Origin: Euborellia annulipes
Lineage: Eukaryota > Arthropoda > Insecta > Dermaptera > Anisolabididae
DNA length: 64,000 nt
Reading direction: 5' to 3'
Assembly (NCBI GenBank): GCA_023213315.1
Contig: JAKCPI010005660.1
Span: 186,001 to 250,000 of the forward strand
The notes under the pieces were generated by a model. That model was not told where the DNA came from. It did not search any database and saw nothing but the letters and a program-made list of their open reading frames with translations. A program made the position numbers and the translations under genes. Positions 1-10,810 of this stretch are shown here, piece by piece. Each line of letters begins with the position of its first letter. The first letter of the stretch is position 1.

Positions 1-793
1 TATAAAATTTTTTTTAACCAAGTGTTTTTACTTAACTAACTTTTAAAAATCGATCTTTATTATGCCTCACCCTGTATATACACTAAACAACTCTAAAAAA
101 AATAAAAAATAAATTATATATATATATATACAGGGCTTGTATATTTAATACCTGTCTCTTGTATTCACAATTTAGATCAGGGGTGGCCAAGGGTGGATCC
201 AGAGGAGTTTTTCGGGGGGGGGGGGGTGACTGGTCGCACAGCACACAACTTTCTCTTACCTTTAGTAATTTAAAGTTGCATTCTGAACTTGTTTACTAGT
301 ATATATATTCAAATCAAATTAATTTTTTAAAATTATATATTAAAAATAAAGTTTAATTAAGATATTTTTCTCAAATCTCGGGGGAGGGGGTTAATTACCC
401 TCTTTACCTCCCTCCCCCTTGTATCCGCTATTGGGGGTGGCTAATCCCGGCCCTATACCCGATTTATTATATATATGGCCACGACGAGATTCTAGATAAA
501 TTAAAATAATTGAGAATTAAAAATTAAAATAACTAACAATAAAGATATATGATGTCTTTACATATTGTTATGCCCGCGACGTTCATGAAAATTTTTAATT
601 TCGTCCTTGCTTTGTCTCCTATGATTTAGATATATGTTAAAGTATGCCACAGGTAATAATATATTAATAAAAAAAAACCACTGATCTAAATTTTATTACT
701 TTTCTACTTAACATTAATTTGTATAAAAAAAAATCTTTTTTATATTTTTATAATTATTTAATATTTTAATGCTCACTTTCTTTTTTATATCAG
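1..793. other. SART1 intron sequence with repeats
   Basis: This stretch precedes the first recognisable SART1 exon, whose acceptor is the cag at 791-793, so it is most simply intron. It contains a TA microsatellite near 115-131, a 10-G run near 219-228, and a repeat at about 175-420 that recurs inverted at about 30535-30760. I see no coding exon in it. Confidence 0.6.
175..420 (+). repeat. Interspersed repeat, copy 1 (inverted copy at 30535-30760)
   Basis: The block from the 'gtgactggtcgcacagca' motif near 225, through 'gaacttgtttactag', to a G/C-rich tract ('ggggagggggttaattaccc', near 382-400) reappears in reverse complement at about 30535-30760 in the same order. Its edge motif resembles the TCTGGTGTGACCAG motif found near 1395 and 8400, so these may share a terminal repeat. 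No coding capacity was seen. Confidence 0.6.
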
Positions 794-3658
794 GCCAGTT
801 TTATGGAAGGAACAAACGTCATTCTGACATTAAAAGATCAAGAAGTTTTAGATGAAACTGAAGATAAAGATGTATTAGTAAATGTTAATATGGTTGATGA
901 TGAGAAATATCGAAAGGTAATCAAATCTTTTTTCTAATAATTAATTTTCATCTTGTTTATTATATTATTTTCTTTTTTTTTTTTAGAATATAAAAACTAA
1001 GAATTCACTATCAAATAAAAATCATTTCGAAGATGAAGTTGATGAATTTGGAAATCCTTTAAATAATGATGTTTTAAGTAAATACGATGAAGAAATAGAT
1101 GGAGAAAAAAAGAATCATTTGCATTAGGAGATGATTCTTTTCAACAATTTAAAAAACGAAAAATTATGGAAGTGAAACAAAAATTAAAGGGTAAAATGGT
1201 CGTATCTTTAGGAACGCCCGGTCCACAACTTGCAAGTGATTATTTTACTGAACAAGAAATGGTTAAATTTAATAAACCTAAAAAAAAGGTATGGAAATTT
1301 TTTATTCTCTATTATTAATGCGAAGCTTCTCCCCCGCCTCCTTCTCTCTTAAAAAAAAATTAAATTCGAATATATAAGCTTCAAAGGAAAAAAATCTGGT
1401 GTGACCAGATTTTTTGTGTTTTGTTACCATGGTAACCATTTCTTTCCTATGAAGTACAAGAGTAAAGTGTGCTTCAAAAAATTTCAAGGACAAAATGAGA
1501 ATATACATTTTAAAGAGCATCTAAAAAATAATTGATTTTTGAATTTTAATTAAAATCGTTAAAGCAAATTTTTAGAAAATCGTAAAAAACTGAAAAAGTA
1601 TACCAGTAAAGTACTAGGACTCTTTGGTCGATTTTGTTCTAAAGCTTATTTTCACGGTCGGTATTCGTTTAACGCTTCTTTTACTGGTTTTGCTTTTTGA
1701 GACGGCCCATTATTGTGCACTCAATTGATGTGGCACCCATCTTTCAGATTTTTCCCATTGCTCATAATCGGTCCCTAATCATTTCTTTCTTCCAACTTTT
1801 TCGGTGTACCAGAACTTTGTTTGCCTTGCACATCAAAATCCCCATTTTTGAATTGTCGAAACCAATTTATGGTTGGAGCATGGTCATCGTAAGTTTCTAC
1901 CAACAAACGACGACTTTCAGCGGTTAAATGAGAAAAGTAATGCGTGCCGCGAATGCACTTTTTCAAGCACGAAACTCGATATGTTCAAAGCGGTATAAAT
2001 CTATGATTGTGTTTCTTTGGCTAATTATAAAAGTTATGGTGGCTTAAAATTTTGGGAAAGATACGCACGGTTGTCCCCCCTCTCCCAAATATATTTTTGT
2101 GAACAAAGAAGAAAATTTTAGAAATTTTTTTCTGCATGATTTAATTTATTTAAATTCCTATTCCCCTGACATAAGCCTTATTAATGTTTTTGCAAGTTTT
2201 TTTTTTTTTTTTAGGTGAAAATTCGAAATGATTTTATTTGTTCTTATATCAATTTATTTTTTAGGTAAGGAAAATTCGTCGTAAAAGATTACGAGCTCAA
2301 GATTTAGAAGATATTTCTACACCAGAACAAAATCCATACAAAGATTTAGGATCTCGCAGGTCAAAAAATACAAATGATTTTATCAAACAAGAACATACAG
2401 ATGATGTTATGGATGTTGATGATACACCAGGTAAATTTTATTATGCCTCTTTAAATATGAATTTATTATGGAAATAAAAATATTTTTGACATAATTTATC
2501 TGGTAAATACATTTCATTCTAATTATTTTTATTTTCAGAGCCTTCATCTTCCATTAAAATAAAAATAGAAGCTGAAGAAGATGAATTAGAATTGAAAATG
2601 GCCTTAGACAAAGCTCGACGTTTGCGTCAACGAGAAGAGGCAACATTACGTATTAATAAAAGAGAACGAACACATTCGCCGTCTCATCAAATTGCTGCCG
2701 CGCTAAATACATTTGATTCAAATGAAAGTGGAGCTGCTCAACCTTCTTCTATTTGTATGAATGCTACCGCCGAGTTCTGTAGAACATTAGGCGATATTCC
2801 TACATATGGGTTATCTGGAAATCGAGATGATGATGGAGATGTCCTTATGGTAATAATTATTCATTATTTTAATATAAGTTTTTAATTATAGACCACATTT
2901 TATATTAATTATTTATTAAAAATATAAATACTGTACAACGTTTCGTCTCCTTATTCTGCAGTCGTTTTCAAGTACTGTAAACTTGCTCCGACTTAAGTGA
3001 ATTAACCTCTAAGGAACAGTTACGTGCATTTTATATTCAACGACGTCAGCGCCATCTACCGTCAATCCTTTGAAGTTAGACACATTTGTGTTTATTAAAG
3101 CTTTTGTGGTTTGAAATATTATTATTAGGAGAATTTTTAATTATAGACCACATTTTTGTATTAAATATTTAATACAAAAATGTGGTCTATAATTAAAATT
3201 CTCCTAATAATTAGACACAATTATTAAAGAAAATGTTTACATTGATGATTGTGTCTAATTTCATGGAAATGAGTGTAGATGGTGCTGAAGTTTGTGTCTA
3301 ACTTCAAAGGATTGACGATAGATGGCGCTGACGCCGTTGTATATAAATTGCACGTAACGATTCCTTAGAGGTTAGTTCACTTGAGACAGTACTTGAAACA
3401 TATTTTAATAGTATAAAATAGAGATCTCGAAATATGGTTAGGTCACATGTTTATAATTTTGATATATATATATATATAATAAACCCGTATCCCTTGGAGT
3501 ATAGGTCTCTACGGTCCAAAGGTCAGTAGTTCGATTAAAAATAAAGCGATAAAATTTATTTAAATTAAATTGGATACCAATTAATTTAAATGAATATAGA
3601 CGGAATTTAAATGCCCTCAGTACAAAAAATACATATATTGGCAAGATAAAGTAAAAAA

Positions 3659-3696
<38 letters not shown>

Positions 3697-6600
3697 CGGC
3701 TTTTTATGAAATTAATTTGTTGTCTTGTAATTAATATATTTCGAATGTTAACACTAACAAAACAGAACCAGCAAATATTTCCATTGTTTATTTATTCTCA
3801 GTATGACAGTAAAATATCTAAAATTTGGAACAGAATCTCATATCTTCATAAAAAATTGACATCTTATTATACCTATTCTTAAGTCTTTACTTCTCTGAAT
3901 GTAGAATTTCCTTCAACAATCTTTAATTATTTTTTAAGAAAATGTTCAAGACAAGACATGCAAGGCACTTAATTGCATTTCGCTAGGGAGCTTTTATATC
4001 TGATACATTTTAATATTTGAACACAAGTAAATTCAGACATTTTTGGATTTAGTTTTTAATTACTTAATTATAAATATTAAATGTACCTTTTTTTTTTTTA
4101 ATACTGTGATTTAAAATTAATTACTTGTCTTTTTACTATTCTAGGATTTTGAATATGAATTAGATAATAAAAAGAAGAGCAAAAGTGAAAATAATATTTC
4201 TGCAACATGGAATGAAGTTGAATCAGGTAAATTATTTTATATATATTATTATTTAACTATCAACCAACTCATAGATAAGGTGACTATTTTTTTTTTTTTT
4301 TTTTTATTCAAACGAGTCATACTAATTTTTATGTAATAGTATGTGTATTCAAGAAAAACATATTATTTATTAATCTAATAATATATTAAATTTTTTTTAG
4401 TTACTCCTTCAATTGAAGAGATACCGAAGGAGGTACGGATATTGGATGCCGAACCTGACATAGGAACTGGAGTTGCTGGCGCCTTAAAATTAGCTCTAAG
4501 CAAAGGATACTTAGAAAGAGAAGACCAAAATAAACCCTCTGCATCTAGATTTGCCCATCTCCAGGCACAAAATTATTCAATTGAAGATAAATCACATGGG
4601 TAATTTATTTAATTATTTTTATAGTCATAAATAAAAGGCCTCCGATGCCGAAAAAGTCCTTAAAAAAAAATTATAATAATACAGTCAAAATTCAGAAAAA
4701 CTCATTATTTAAACTAACTTGTTAGCCTTTTGTTATTTATTTATTGAATATTCGAACTGTTATATTGAACAAAGTATAAGATAATTATTTTCTTTTCAAC
4801 GCATCTCATTGAATAGAAATTCAAAAAAGTCTAAGACAAGATTTTAACAAAAATACTACTGTTCTTTGTCATTCCCCTCTCAATTGCCCAATCCGAAATT
4901 GTGTTAATTTCAAATCTATTCTAATTCTTATATACCAACTTATATATCTATTCTGGAGGGAAGCTGTTTGCATGTTATACAAATAAGATGGCGATAGGGG
5001 TCTTAAAAAAAATTTAGCCAAAAAGCCCAATTATTACGAAAATTTGCCAACAGATGGCAGGATAGTAGGACTATATTTAATTTCATGTATTTGTTTGATT
5101 TTCATTGATCTCTTAATAATGAATATTTTATAAATATTATTATATATTATATATCATTTAAAAAAAAAAAAATTAGGATATAATACCGACTAGACTGCCA
5201 TCTTTTGCAAGAGTGCTGAACTATTAGGCCGTTAATTTTTAAATAAATTTTTACGAAATTTATTTTTGACTTGGTAACCACTTTATATAATAGGCTGGAT
5301 ATTAATGATGTTTACATTTTTAGATTAAAAAAAAAATTACAATTTTCATAATACTTTTTTTTTGCATTTTCTATAAATATAAAAAAATATAATTATTAGG
5401 GGAATTTTTAATTATAGACCACATTTTTGTATTAATTATTTATTAAAAATATAAATATTGTACAACGTTTCGACTGCTTATTCTGCAGTCGTTATCAAGT
5501 ACTGTTCACTTGCTCCGACTCAATTGAAAACTGATTCCCCTAATAATAATAATTCAAACCACAAAAGCTTTAATAAACACAAAAAAAAAATATTTTTTAA
5601 TTAATCGTAATTAAAAAAAAAAACATTCTATTATGTAAAATGCTGACGAATTTAAATCATTTAAAAAAAAAACCTCATAAAAAAATACTTTAAAATGCCT
5701 CAGTAGTTTCGAACTGAAACCCCTTAAATATCATATCATAATAAAATAATTTTTTTTTCAGTGATGATGATAAATTCGGACGAAGAGATCGTTATTCTGG
5801 TCCAACTACAGACTTTAAAGAAAAAGATGGTTTTAAACCAAATGTTAAACTTGATTATATAGATGATGACGGACATGTTTTAAGTGCTAAAGAAGCTTTT
5901 AGGTAAATATTTTCTTTATTTATTTTATACACATCACATTAATTTTTAGCTTATGACACTTAGGGTACTGGTAAAGCTCTTCATAATCTAACAGTCAATT
6001 GTTCACTTTTCGCCCTAAGCGAACCAATTAATTAATCTATTAAAAAAAATTTTAATTAATGTGATATTTCTTTCAGATACCTCTCACATAAATTCCACGG
6101 CAAAGGCCCGGGTAAAAATAAAGTTGAAAAAAGAATGAAGAAGAATGAACAAGAAGGGGTAAGTTCTAATTACAAAAGTTTTCATCGACACCTAAACAAA
6201 GAAAATTCTAATTTTAAACCTGAAATTGAATATTTTTTACCAAAGAATCAAAAAAATCATTTATTTATAAAATAAGTAAAATTATTTAGTATATGTTAGG
6301 TTTCACTAAGTTATAAATGAAAGAAATATTGAATTTCTAACTCGATATATTTTGGGCTATAACCCATCTTCAGGAGTACATGTGATTGAGCGAATAAAGA
6401 GAATTGATGCTACCAGGCAGGCTTAGATAGGAGGGGGGAGGAGTTGGGGAAATTTGTGAATGTTTGCTTCAGTCAAAGACAGTTGAACCAGCAAATTAAA
6501 GTCCTTCCTAGAAGAGGCAACCCCCTCCATAGGCAACCCTAGACTCAAGCAAACATTCACAAATTTACCCAACTCCTCCTTCCATTCCTATCTAAGCCTG

Positions 6601-9187
6601 CCTGGTAGCATCTATTCTCTTTTATTCGCTCAGTCACACTAAATAATTTTACTTATAAATATGTTTCACGGAAAACCTACACCACTTTCCCTCCAAACTA
6701 TTTATAAAATATTAAATAGTTCAATTAATTATCTGCTCTTTGTTAACTAATTTACGGATAAAAATTTTTTTCATTAAATAAAACTAAATTATTTATTTTT
6801 ATTTTTAGTTGATGAAACAAATGAGTTCGACTGATACACCATTGGGAACGTTAAACCTTCTTCAGCAAAAGCAAAAGGAAACACAGTCAGCCTTTATTGT
6901 ACTTAGTGGTTCTAAACAAACGTAAGTTTATTATTTCAATTTATTTTCCCTCTTTCTAAATATAAAAGCAAATTTAAAAAAATATCAACTTAACACAGGT
7001 GTCTTGTGAAATTCACTTCCACCCACGATGTAATTTTTCTAAATTATACCTGCTCCTAATTAATTTAGTAAAATAGGTCTAAATGGCCTCACATACTGTA
7101 AAAGACCTTATACTGTATTTTTCAATAACAAAAGGGACAATTTTTTTTAAATATATATTTTCTATTTTCTTTGCCATTGGTCATTAAAGCTCAACATGAT
7201 GCATTTTATACAGTAGAATCTCTTTAAGTGCCCTCCGGGCTTGGCGTAGAGGTTAGCGTGCTAACCTCGTATACCAAACGTCGAGGTTTCGGACTCCAGG
7301 CAGTCCGATGATTTTATTTAAGCCATTTGGATACCAGATGGCTTAAATAAGAATGCCTGGACCCCAATATAGACAAATTCATAAATAACGGTTATCGTCA
7401 AAGTTAGAAAATTCTGCAAATGTAGAATGAATTTTGGGAATTTTCAATTTTCTCTTTATTACTTTCTCTTAGCCTATATATGAAATATATAGGGGAGAGA
7501 AAGTATTGCGATCATGTCAAAAATTCGATGTCGAGATTTTGATGGATATACATGTTTTGAGGTCCCCTGAGTCCAAAAAAGTGGGTCCCGCAAATTGGTC
7601 TGTGTGTGGTGTATGTATGTATGTAGTGTGTGTGTGTGTGTCTGTATGTGTGGACAGATTTTTAGCATGAAGGAATTGAGCTACCGGATTGAAATTTATA
7701 TTTAACTTAGGTACCTTCCCACACGCTCAAAATAAGCTTTTGAACAAAATCGGCCAAAAAGTACTAGTACTTTACTGATGTACTTTTTCAGTTTTTTCGA
7801 TTTTCTCAAAATTCCCTCCAAGGATTTTTTTTAAAATTCAAAAATCAATTATTTTTTAGATGCTCTTTAAAATGTATATTCTCATTTTGCCGTTGAAATC
7901 TTCTGAAGACCACTTTACTCTTGTTCTTCATAGGAAAGATAGAAATGGTTGCCATGGTAACGGAATTTAAATCTTTTTCTTTTTATTAGATTAAAAAAAA
8001 ATCAATTATTATTTAAATTCCCATTTATTTTTTTTTATTTCTGTTTTAATTGTTTCAAAGAAAACATATATATATATCTCTCCCACTTGCAAACATTATC
8101 GTCTCTCTCTACTCTTTTAAATTCCCTTTCCACCTTATCTTCGCATAGAAATAATGTTAATTTCCTATAGGGATTTGTATGTTAATTTCGATTCAAAAGG
8201 GGTCCCCTTTGGAACTTTTACGCATTTAAAATTTTTTTCCAATTCTTATGAAATTTTGTATTTATTTACGATTCTATATTGTGTATAAAATGTCCAAATA
8301 TGAGATTAAATTTTGAAAATAACCATAGTTTATTTAAGCAGTCAACATTTAAAATGCAAGTTTGAAACTAAGGTGCTATCGGAAACTAAATATATCTCGA
8401 CCAAAAATCTGGTGTGACCAGCAAGTGGCAACTTTCTTACGAAGGGTAAGAAAGTTGTGTGCTGTCCAGTCACACCAGATTTTTTTTTTATTATTGTTGA
8501 CCAGAGTACTCATTGGTAATCCAAACTGTTCTGATACATCTTTCTTCTTTTTACAAATTTTTACAGCATCAAGCACTTCTAACTTTTCAGCAAGACTTTA
8601 GTTTACGTTTCACAGCACTCATTTTGTTCGTATACTGTTATAGAAATAGATTTATATTGTTGTATATTGATTATATAGCAAAGCATATGTTAACGTCATC
8701 CTTTTATCATTTCATAGAAGTGGTTCGTTATCCTATTTATTATATACATGTACTCTTATTTTATTCCTTCGTTCGCTGGGTTCGAGATACAGAGGTCCGA
8801 TTCATTTTTTCGAGTTATAGAGGTAAAATATGTTTTTATTATTTCGACCTATAGAGGTTTGAGATTTCGAGAATTGGATGTTTTAGGACTTGGAGGGGAG
8901 GGAACTAAACATTTCGAGTTTTAGAGGATTTCGACTTATCGAGGTTCTACTGTACTATTATTTCACAAACATCACATAGCTGAGTTATTAAATGGCCTTA
9001 ACAATTATTATTTTTATATATTTAATCTATAATTTAAAATAATTTCTGCTCTTGGAAATTGATATTTTTTTTGATAAATTAGTTATATATTTGTTTTTAG
9101 AAAAGTATCTTCTTTAAATGTCTGTTTGATTGATTACTAATTTATTTCTTTTTTTTCAGGACTTCAATTTCCAAATCAAAACATTAA
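794..9187 (+). CDS. SART1: SART1 (U4/U6.U5 tri-snRNP protein 1), 5'-partial
   Basis: SART1 (Snu66 family) is a nuclear splicing factor that helps bring the tri-snRNP into the spliceosome. Ten exons join in frame: 794-916, 987-1288, 2265-2430, 2539-2849, 4145-4226, 4401-4599, 5762-5902, 6077-6158, 6809-6921, 9160-9187, encoding about 515 residues up to TAA at 9185-9187. Family landmarks appear in order: VLTLKD-like start, LSKYDEE, a basic RKIRRKR stretch, [39 protein letters not shown] and SSTDTPLGT. Earlier exons lie before the window, where human SART1 (800 aa) has its basic N-terminus. In exon 987-1288 the frame breaks in a run of seven A's at about 1104-1110. One extra base would restore the frame and make the exon a whole number of codons. 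That is either an assembly homopolymer error or a real lesion. Identification is from alignment to the known family by eye. Confidence 0.93.
1414..1625 (-). repeat. Interspersed repeat, inverted copy of 7745-7970
   Basis: In SART1 intron 987-1288/2265. The sequence runs from 'gttaccatggtaacc' through the complement of 'cttcataggaaag' and 'gatgctctttaaaatgta' to a 'agtactag' end. It is the reverse complement of 7745-7970, in the last SART1 intron of this window. The two copies differ by scattered substitutions. No open frame is shared. Confidence 0.65.
1695..1990 (-). mobile_element. mariner transposase N-terminal fragment
   Basis: The reverse strand encodes a mariner-type DNA-binding N-terminus. 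The recognisable piece reads [14 protein letters not shown] then [12 protein letters not shown] then [11 protein letters not shown], which is the helix-turn-helix and linker signature of mariner transposases. It lies inside a SART1 intron, lacks the catalytic D,D34D part and has a stop upstream of the recognised part. It is a dead fragment. Confidence 0.75.
2885..3430. repeat. Fold-back element family A, copy 1
   Basis: This element in a SART1 intron contains nested inverted repeats. The 'attatagaccacattt' end is mirrored around 3145-3185 as a near-perfect palindrome, and the 'tcaatcctttgaagttaga' segment near 3062-3081 is mirrored near 3295-3315. The left arm holds 'acgtttcgtctcc', an eroded form of the hammerhead-like block best seen at 5460-5502. 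Further copies lie at about 5395-5580, 28250-28440, 28665-28790 and 51280-52060. Confidence 0.7.
5395..5585. repeat. Family A half element
   Basis: A single arm of family A in the SART1 intron 4600-5761. It starts with 'attatagaccacattt', passes the 'ctgcttattctgcagtcg' hairpin and ends at 'caaaccacaaaagctttaat'. It carries the best preserved hammerhead-like block of this family on the minus strand (see 5460-5502). Confidence 0.7.
5460..5502 (-). ncRNA. Hammerhead-like ribozyme motif in family A
   Basis: Reading the minus strand: GTAC (helix I), TTGATAA (degenerate CUGANGA), one extra C, GACTGC-AGAATAA-GCAGTC (helix II, six perfect pairs), GAAA, then ACGT (self-complementary helix III), a T at the cleavage position and GTAC (helix I partner). 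The order of parts is that of a type I hammerhead. Two core bases differ (first C is T, G8 is A) and one extra base precedes helix II, so this copy may well be inactive. Function is inferred from layout only. Confidence 0.4.
6262..6710. repeat. Fold-back element with hammerhead-like insert
   Basis: Outer arms near 6271-6290 and 6640-6660 and inner arms 6381-6478 and 6546-6640 are inverted copies (shared segment 'ctaccaggcaggcttagat'). A short block at about 6300-6385 is present only on the left side and holds a hammerhead-like motif. The right flank (about 6660-6710) carries a segment, 'ggaaaacctacaccacttt', that recurs inverted at about 48785-48815. The element lies in the SART1 intron 6159-6808. 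Confidence 0.65.
6340..6377 (-). ncRNA. Hammerhead-like ribozyme motif
   Basis: Minus strand: ACTC (helix I), CTGAAGA, extra T, GGG-TTATAG-CCC (helix II), AAAA in place of GAAA, ATATAT (self-complementary helix III), C at the cleavage position, GAGT (helix I partner, four perfect pairs). The G12 substitution would be expected to reduce activity. The helix I match supports a real, decayed hammerhead rather than chance. Structure is read by eye. Confidence 0.4.
7229..7370 (+). repeat. tRNA-like SINE head followed by hairpin
   Basis: A perfect pol III A-box form, TGGCGTAGAGG (7242-7252), is followed 43 bases on by a B-box-like GGTTTCGGACTCC (7285-7297, two bases longer than consensus). It is then followed by a hairpin ('aagccatttggataccag' and its mirror). 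This is the layout of a tRNA-derived SINE in the last SART1 intron. It does not fold as a good cloverleaf and is not called as a tRNA gene. Confidence 0.5.
7450..8000 (+). repeat. Interspersed repeat family B/F
   Basis: Starts with 'gagaaagtattgcgatcatg' near 7495, runs through a (TG)n tract near 7615-7640 and ends near the 'gttgccatggtaacgg' motif. The first part recurs at about 25390-25530 in an SMCR8 intron. The last part recurs inverted at 1414-1625. Minus-strand open frames here are low-complexity artefacts. Confidence 0.6.
8400..8484. repeat. Short palindromic repeat, TCTGGTGTGACC ends
   Basis: An approximately 80-bp hairpin: 'aaaatctggtgtgacc' at the left and 'ccagtcacaccagatttt' at the right, with complementary 'aactttcttac' / 'gtaagaaagtt' in the centre. 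The end motif also occurs near 1395-1410 and near 225 and 30745, so this looks like a mobile family's terminal repeat, or a MITE made only of ends. It interrupts the pogo-like fragment to its right. Confidence 0.6.
8485..8622 (-). pseudogene. pogo/Tigger-like transposase N-terminal fragment
   Basis: From an ATG at 8622 on the minus strand the first codons read [11 protein letters not shown] and stop. In a neighbouring frame the sequence continues as a psq/CENP-B-type helix-turn-helix: [20 protein letters not shown]. So there is a frameshift near 8588. The frame then runs into the palindromic repeat at 8400-8484. No catalytic domain remains. Assignment to the pogo/Tigger superfamily is by recognition of this N-terminal motif. 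Confidence 0.65.
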
Positions 9188-9370
9188 ATTTCCAAATTGA
9201 AACGTTATATATAAAACATCAATTATTAAATGCATATAGTTAATGTTCATTTATCAATAACAATTATAAACATTTTCAATTGTACATTGTTGTATTAATA
9301 TAAATTAATCAATTTATCTCAAATAACAATTGTATTGAATTAAAAAAAAAACAGTAAAACTTATTGGATC

Positions 9371-9376
9371 AATAAA
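9371..9376 (+). terminator. SART1 poly(A) signal
   Basis: AATAAA lies about 184 bases after the SART1 stop codon in AT-rich sequence. It is the first canonical hexamer downstream, so it is the likely 3'-end signal. Confidence 0.6.
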
Positions 9377-9861
9377 ATTGATTTACCTATATATCTATAT
9401 ATTTTTATTAAACTTTGGACCGAATATAACCCATCAAAGTTAAAGCATCCTTTTATATAAATAAATTTTATATGAAACGATGCTTGCTTTCTTTATAGAA
9501 TAAGAGCATCGGGCTTTATTTAACAAATTTTGAAAAGAAAACTTTTCTGTCCCACTTAATATATATCTTATTTCCATAAAACCTTCCTAAGTAGTATTTA
9601 ACTATAAACTCTGAGAAGATCTAGACTCAAATCAAAAGGGAAATATGGTTATATATATATAAATAAATATAGAGGGTTTTATTAAAAATATGATAGTTCA
9701 ATTATTTTTTAAATTTTTAAGTCAATCATTATAATAAAAAAAAAAAATTATCCAGTAATTTTTTGTTTTTGCGGACCATTTGGCGCCCCTTTGTGAGTAG
9801 CGCCCGGGGCATGATCCCCCCCCCCCCCCCCTCGCTACGCCACTGGCTAAAGTTGGTTTAT

Positions 9862-10045
9862 TTGAGAAAGAAAAACGATAAATTTTCAGCAATTTTTTTA
9901 TTAGTTTACAAAGCAATATAATATTTCCAAATATTTCAGAGACGTATCGGCACCCCTTCCTCAGTGAATTTCGAAATATTTGGAAATAATGCCTTGTAAA
10001 CTATTAAAAAATTGCTGAAAATTTTTTACCCTTTTTCTTTCTCAA
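9862..10045. repeat. Fold-back element with hammerhead-like remnant
   Basis: 'aattttcagcaattttttta' near 9880 is mirrored at about 10003-10025, and 'atatttccaaatatttc' near 9920 is mirrored at 9970-9988. In the centre, minus strand 9964-9941, sits CTGAGGA, an extra A, a short GG-CC hairpin and GATACGTC, the same order of parts as the hammerhead-like blocks elsewhere, with GAAA changed to GATA. Confidence 0.55.
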
Positions 10046-10314
10046 ATAAACAAACTTCAGCAAAACCACTTGAGGTGCGAGTCTCGAGGTGCTGATTTTG
10101 AGAGGTTCCATTTTTCTTTTTCAAATGTTAAAACCAATATTTCCTATTTAAATATTTATTCTGGGCCAAATTACCTTAAAACTTGCTTTTATTTTAGAAA
10201 ATATATAGTGCTACGAATTTCGTTTTTGAGTATTATAAAATCTTGTATTTAATTTAAAAAAAAAATGTTTTTGAGGATAACAAATGTATTTATTAATATA
10301 AATCAATCAATAGA

Positions 10315-10810
10315 ATATAGTTTATTAATATATTTTTTATTCTTCATACGTTTTTTTTTATTTTTTAATAAATTTATTTGTATAAAAAAATATGTTTTTG
10401 TAACAAGAGTGAACAGGAGAATAGAATAGTAGAGGAGTGTGTTGGCGCCAAGAAAAAAAATAACCTCCTCTCTGTTTCTGATCTCCGGATCATTTGAAAT
10501 ATATGTGTGTACTCTTTATAATTGAATAAAATATCTGATTTGTGCTGCACTCTTGTGGAAACTTGAAAAATTATACTTATAATTCTAAAAATCTCCACAG
10601 GATCGCAGCACTAATCAGCCTGAGATAGAAATCCTCTTAATTTATAATATATAAGTTTCCAATGATCCGGAGATCAGAAACAAAGAGGAGGTTATTTTTT
10701 TTATTGGCGCCAACACACTCCTTGACTATTCTATTCTCCTGTTCACTCCTGTTACAAAGACCATATTTTTAATACAAATTTATTAAAAAATATGAAGAAT
10801 AATTTATAAA
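10315..10810. repeat. Large palindromic element
   Basis: The left arm (about 10330-10507) and right arm (about 10655-10808) are inverted copies. They share a 'ttggcgcca' palindrome, 'gatctccggatcat', 'gaatagaatag' and 'aaacatatttttt'-type ends. The spacer of about 150 bases contains no gene. It is probably a fold-back or two head-to-head MITE copies. Confidence 0.65.

Noticed and set aside
7474..7668. Minus-strand open frame rich in His/Thr
   Set aside because: It is the translation of a TG microsatellite inside a dispersed repeat.
8513..8854. 113-residue plus-strand open frame
   Set aside because: Its first part is the antisense of the pogo-like fragment and the rest is AT-driven Phe/Tyr/Ile. 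It is not a gene.
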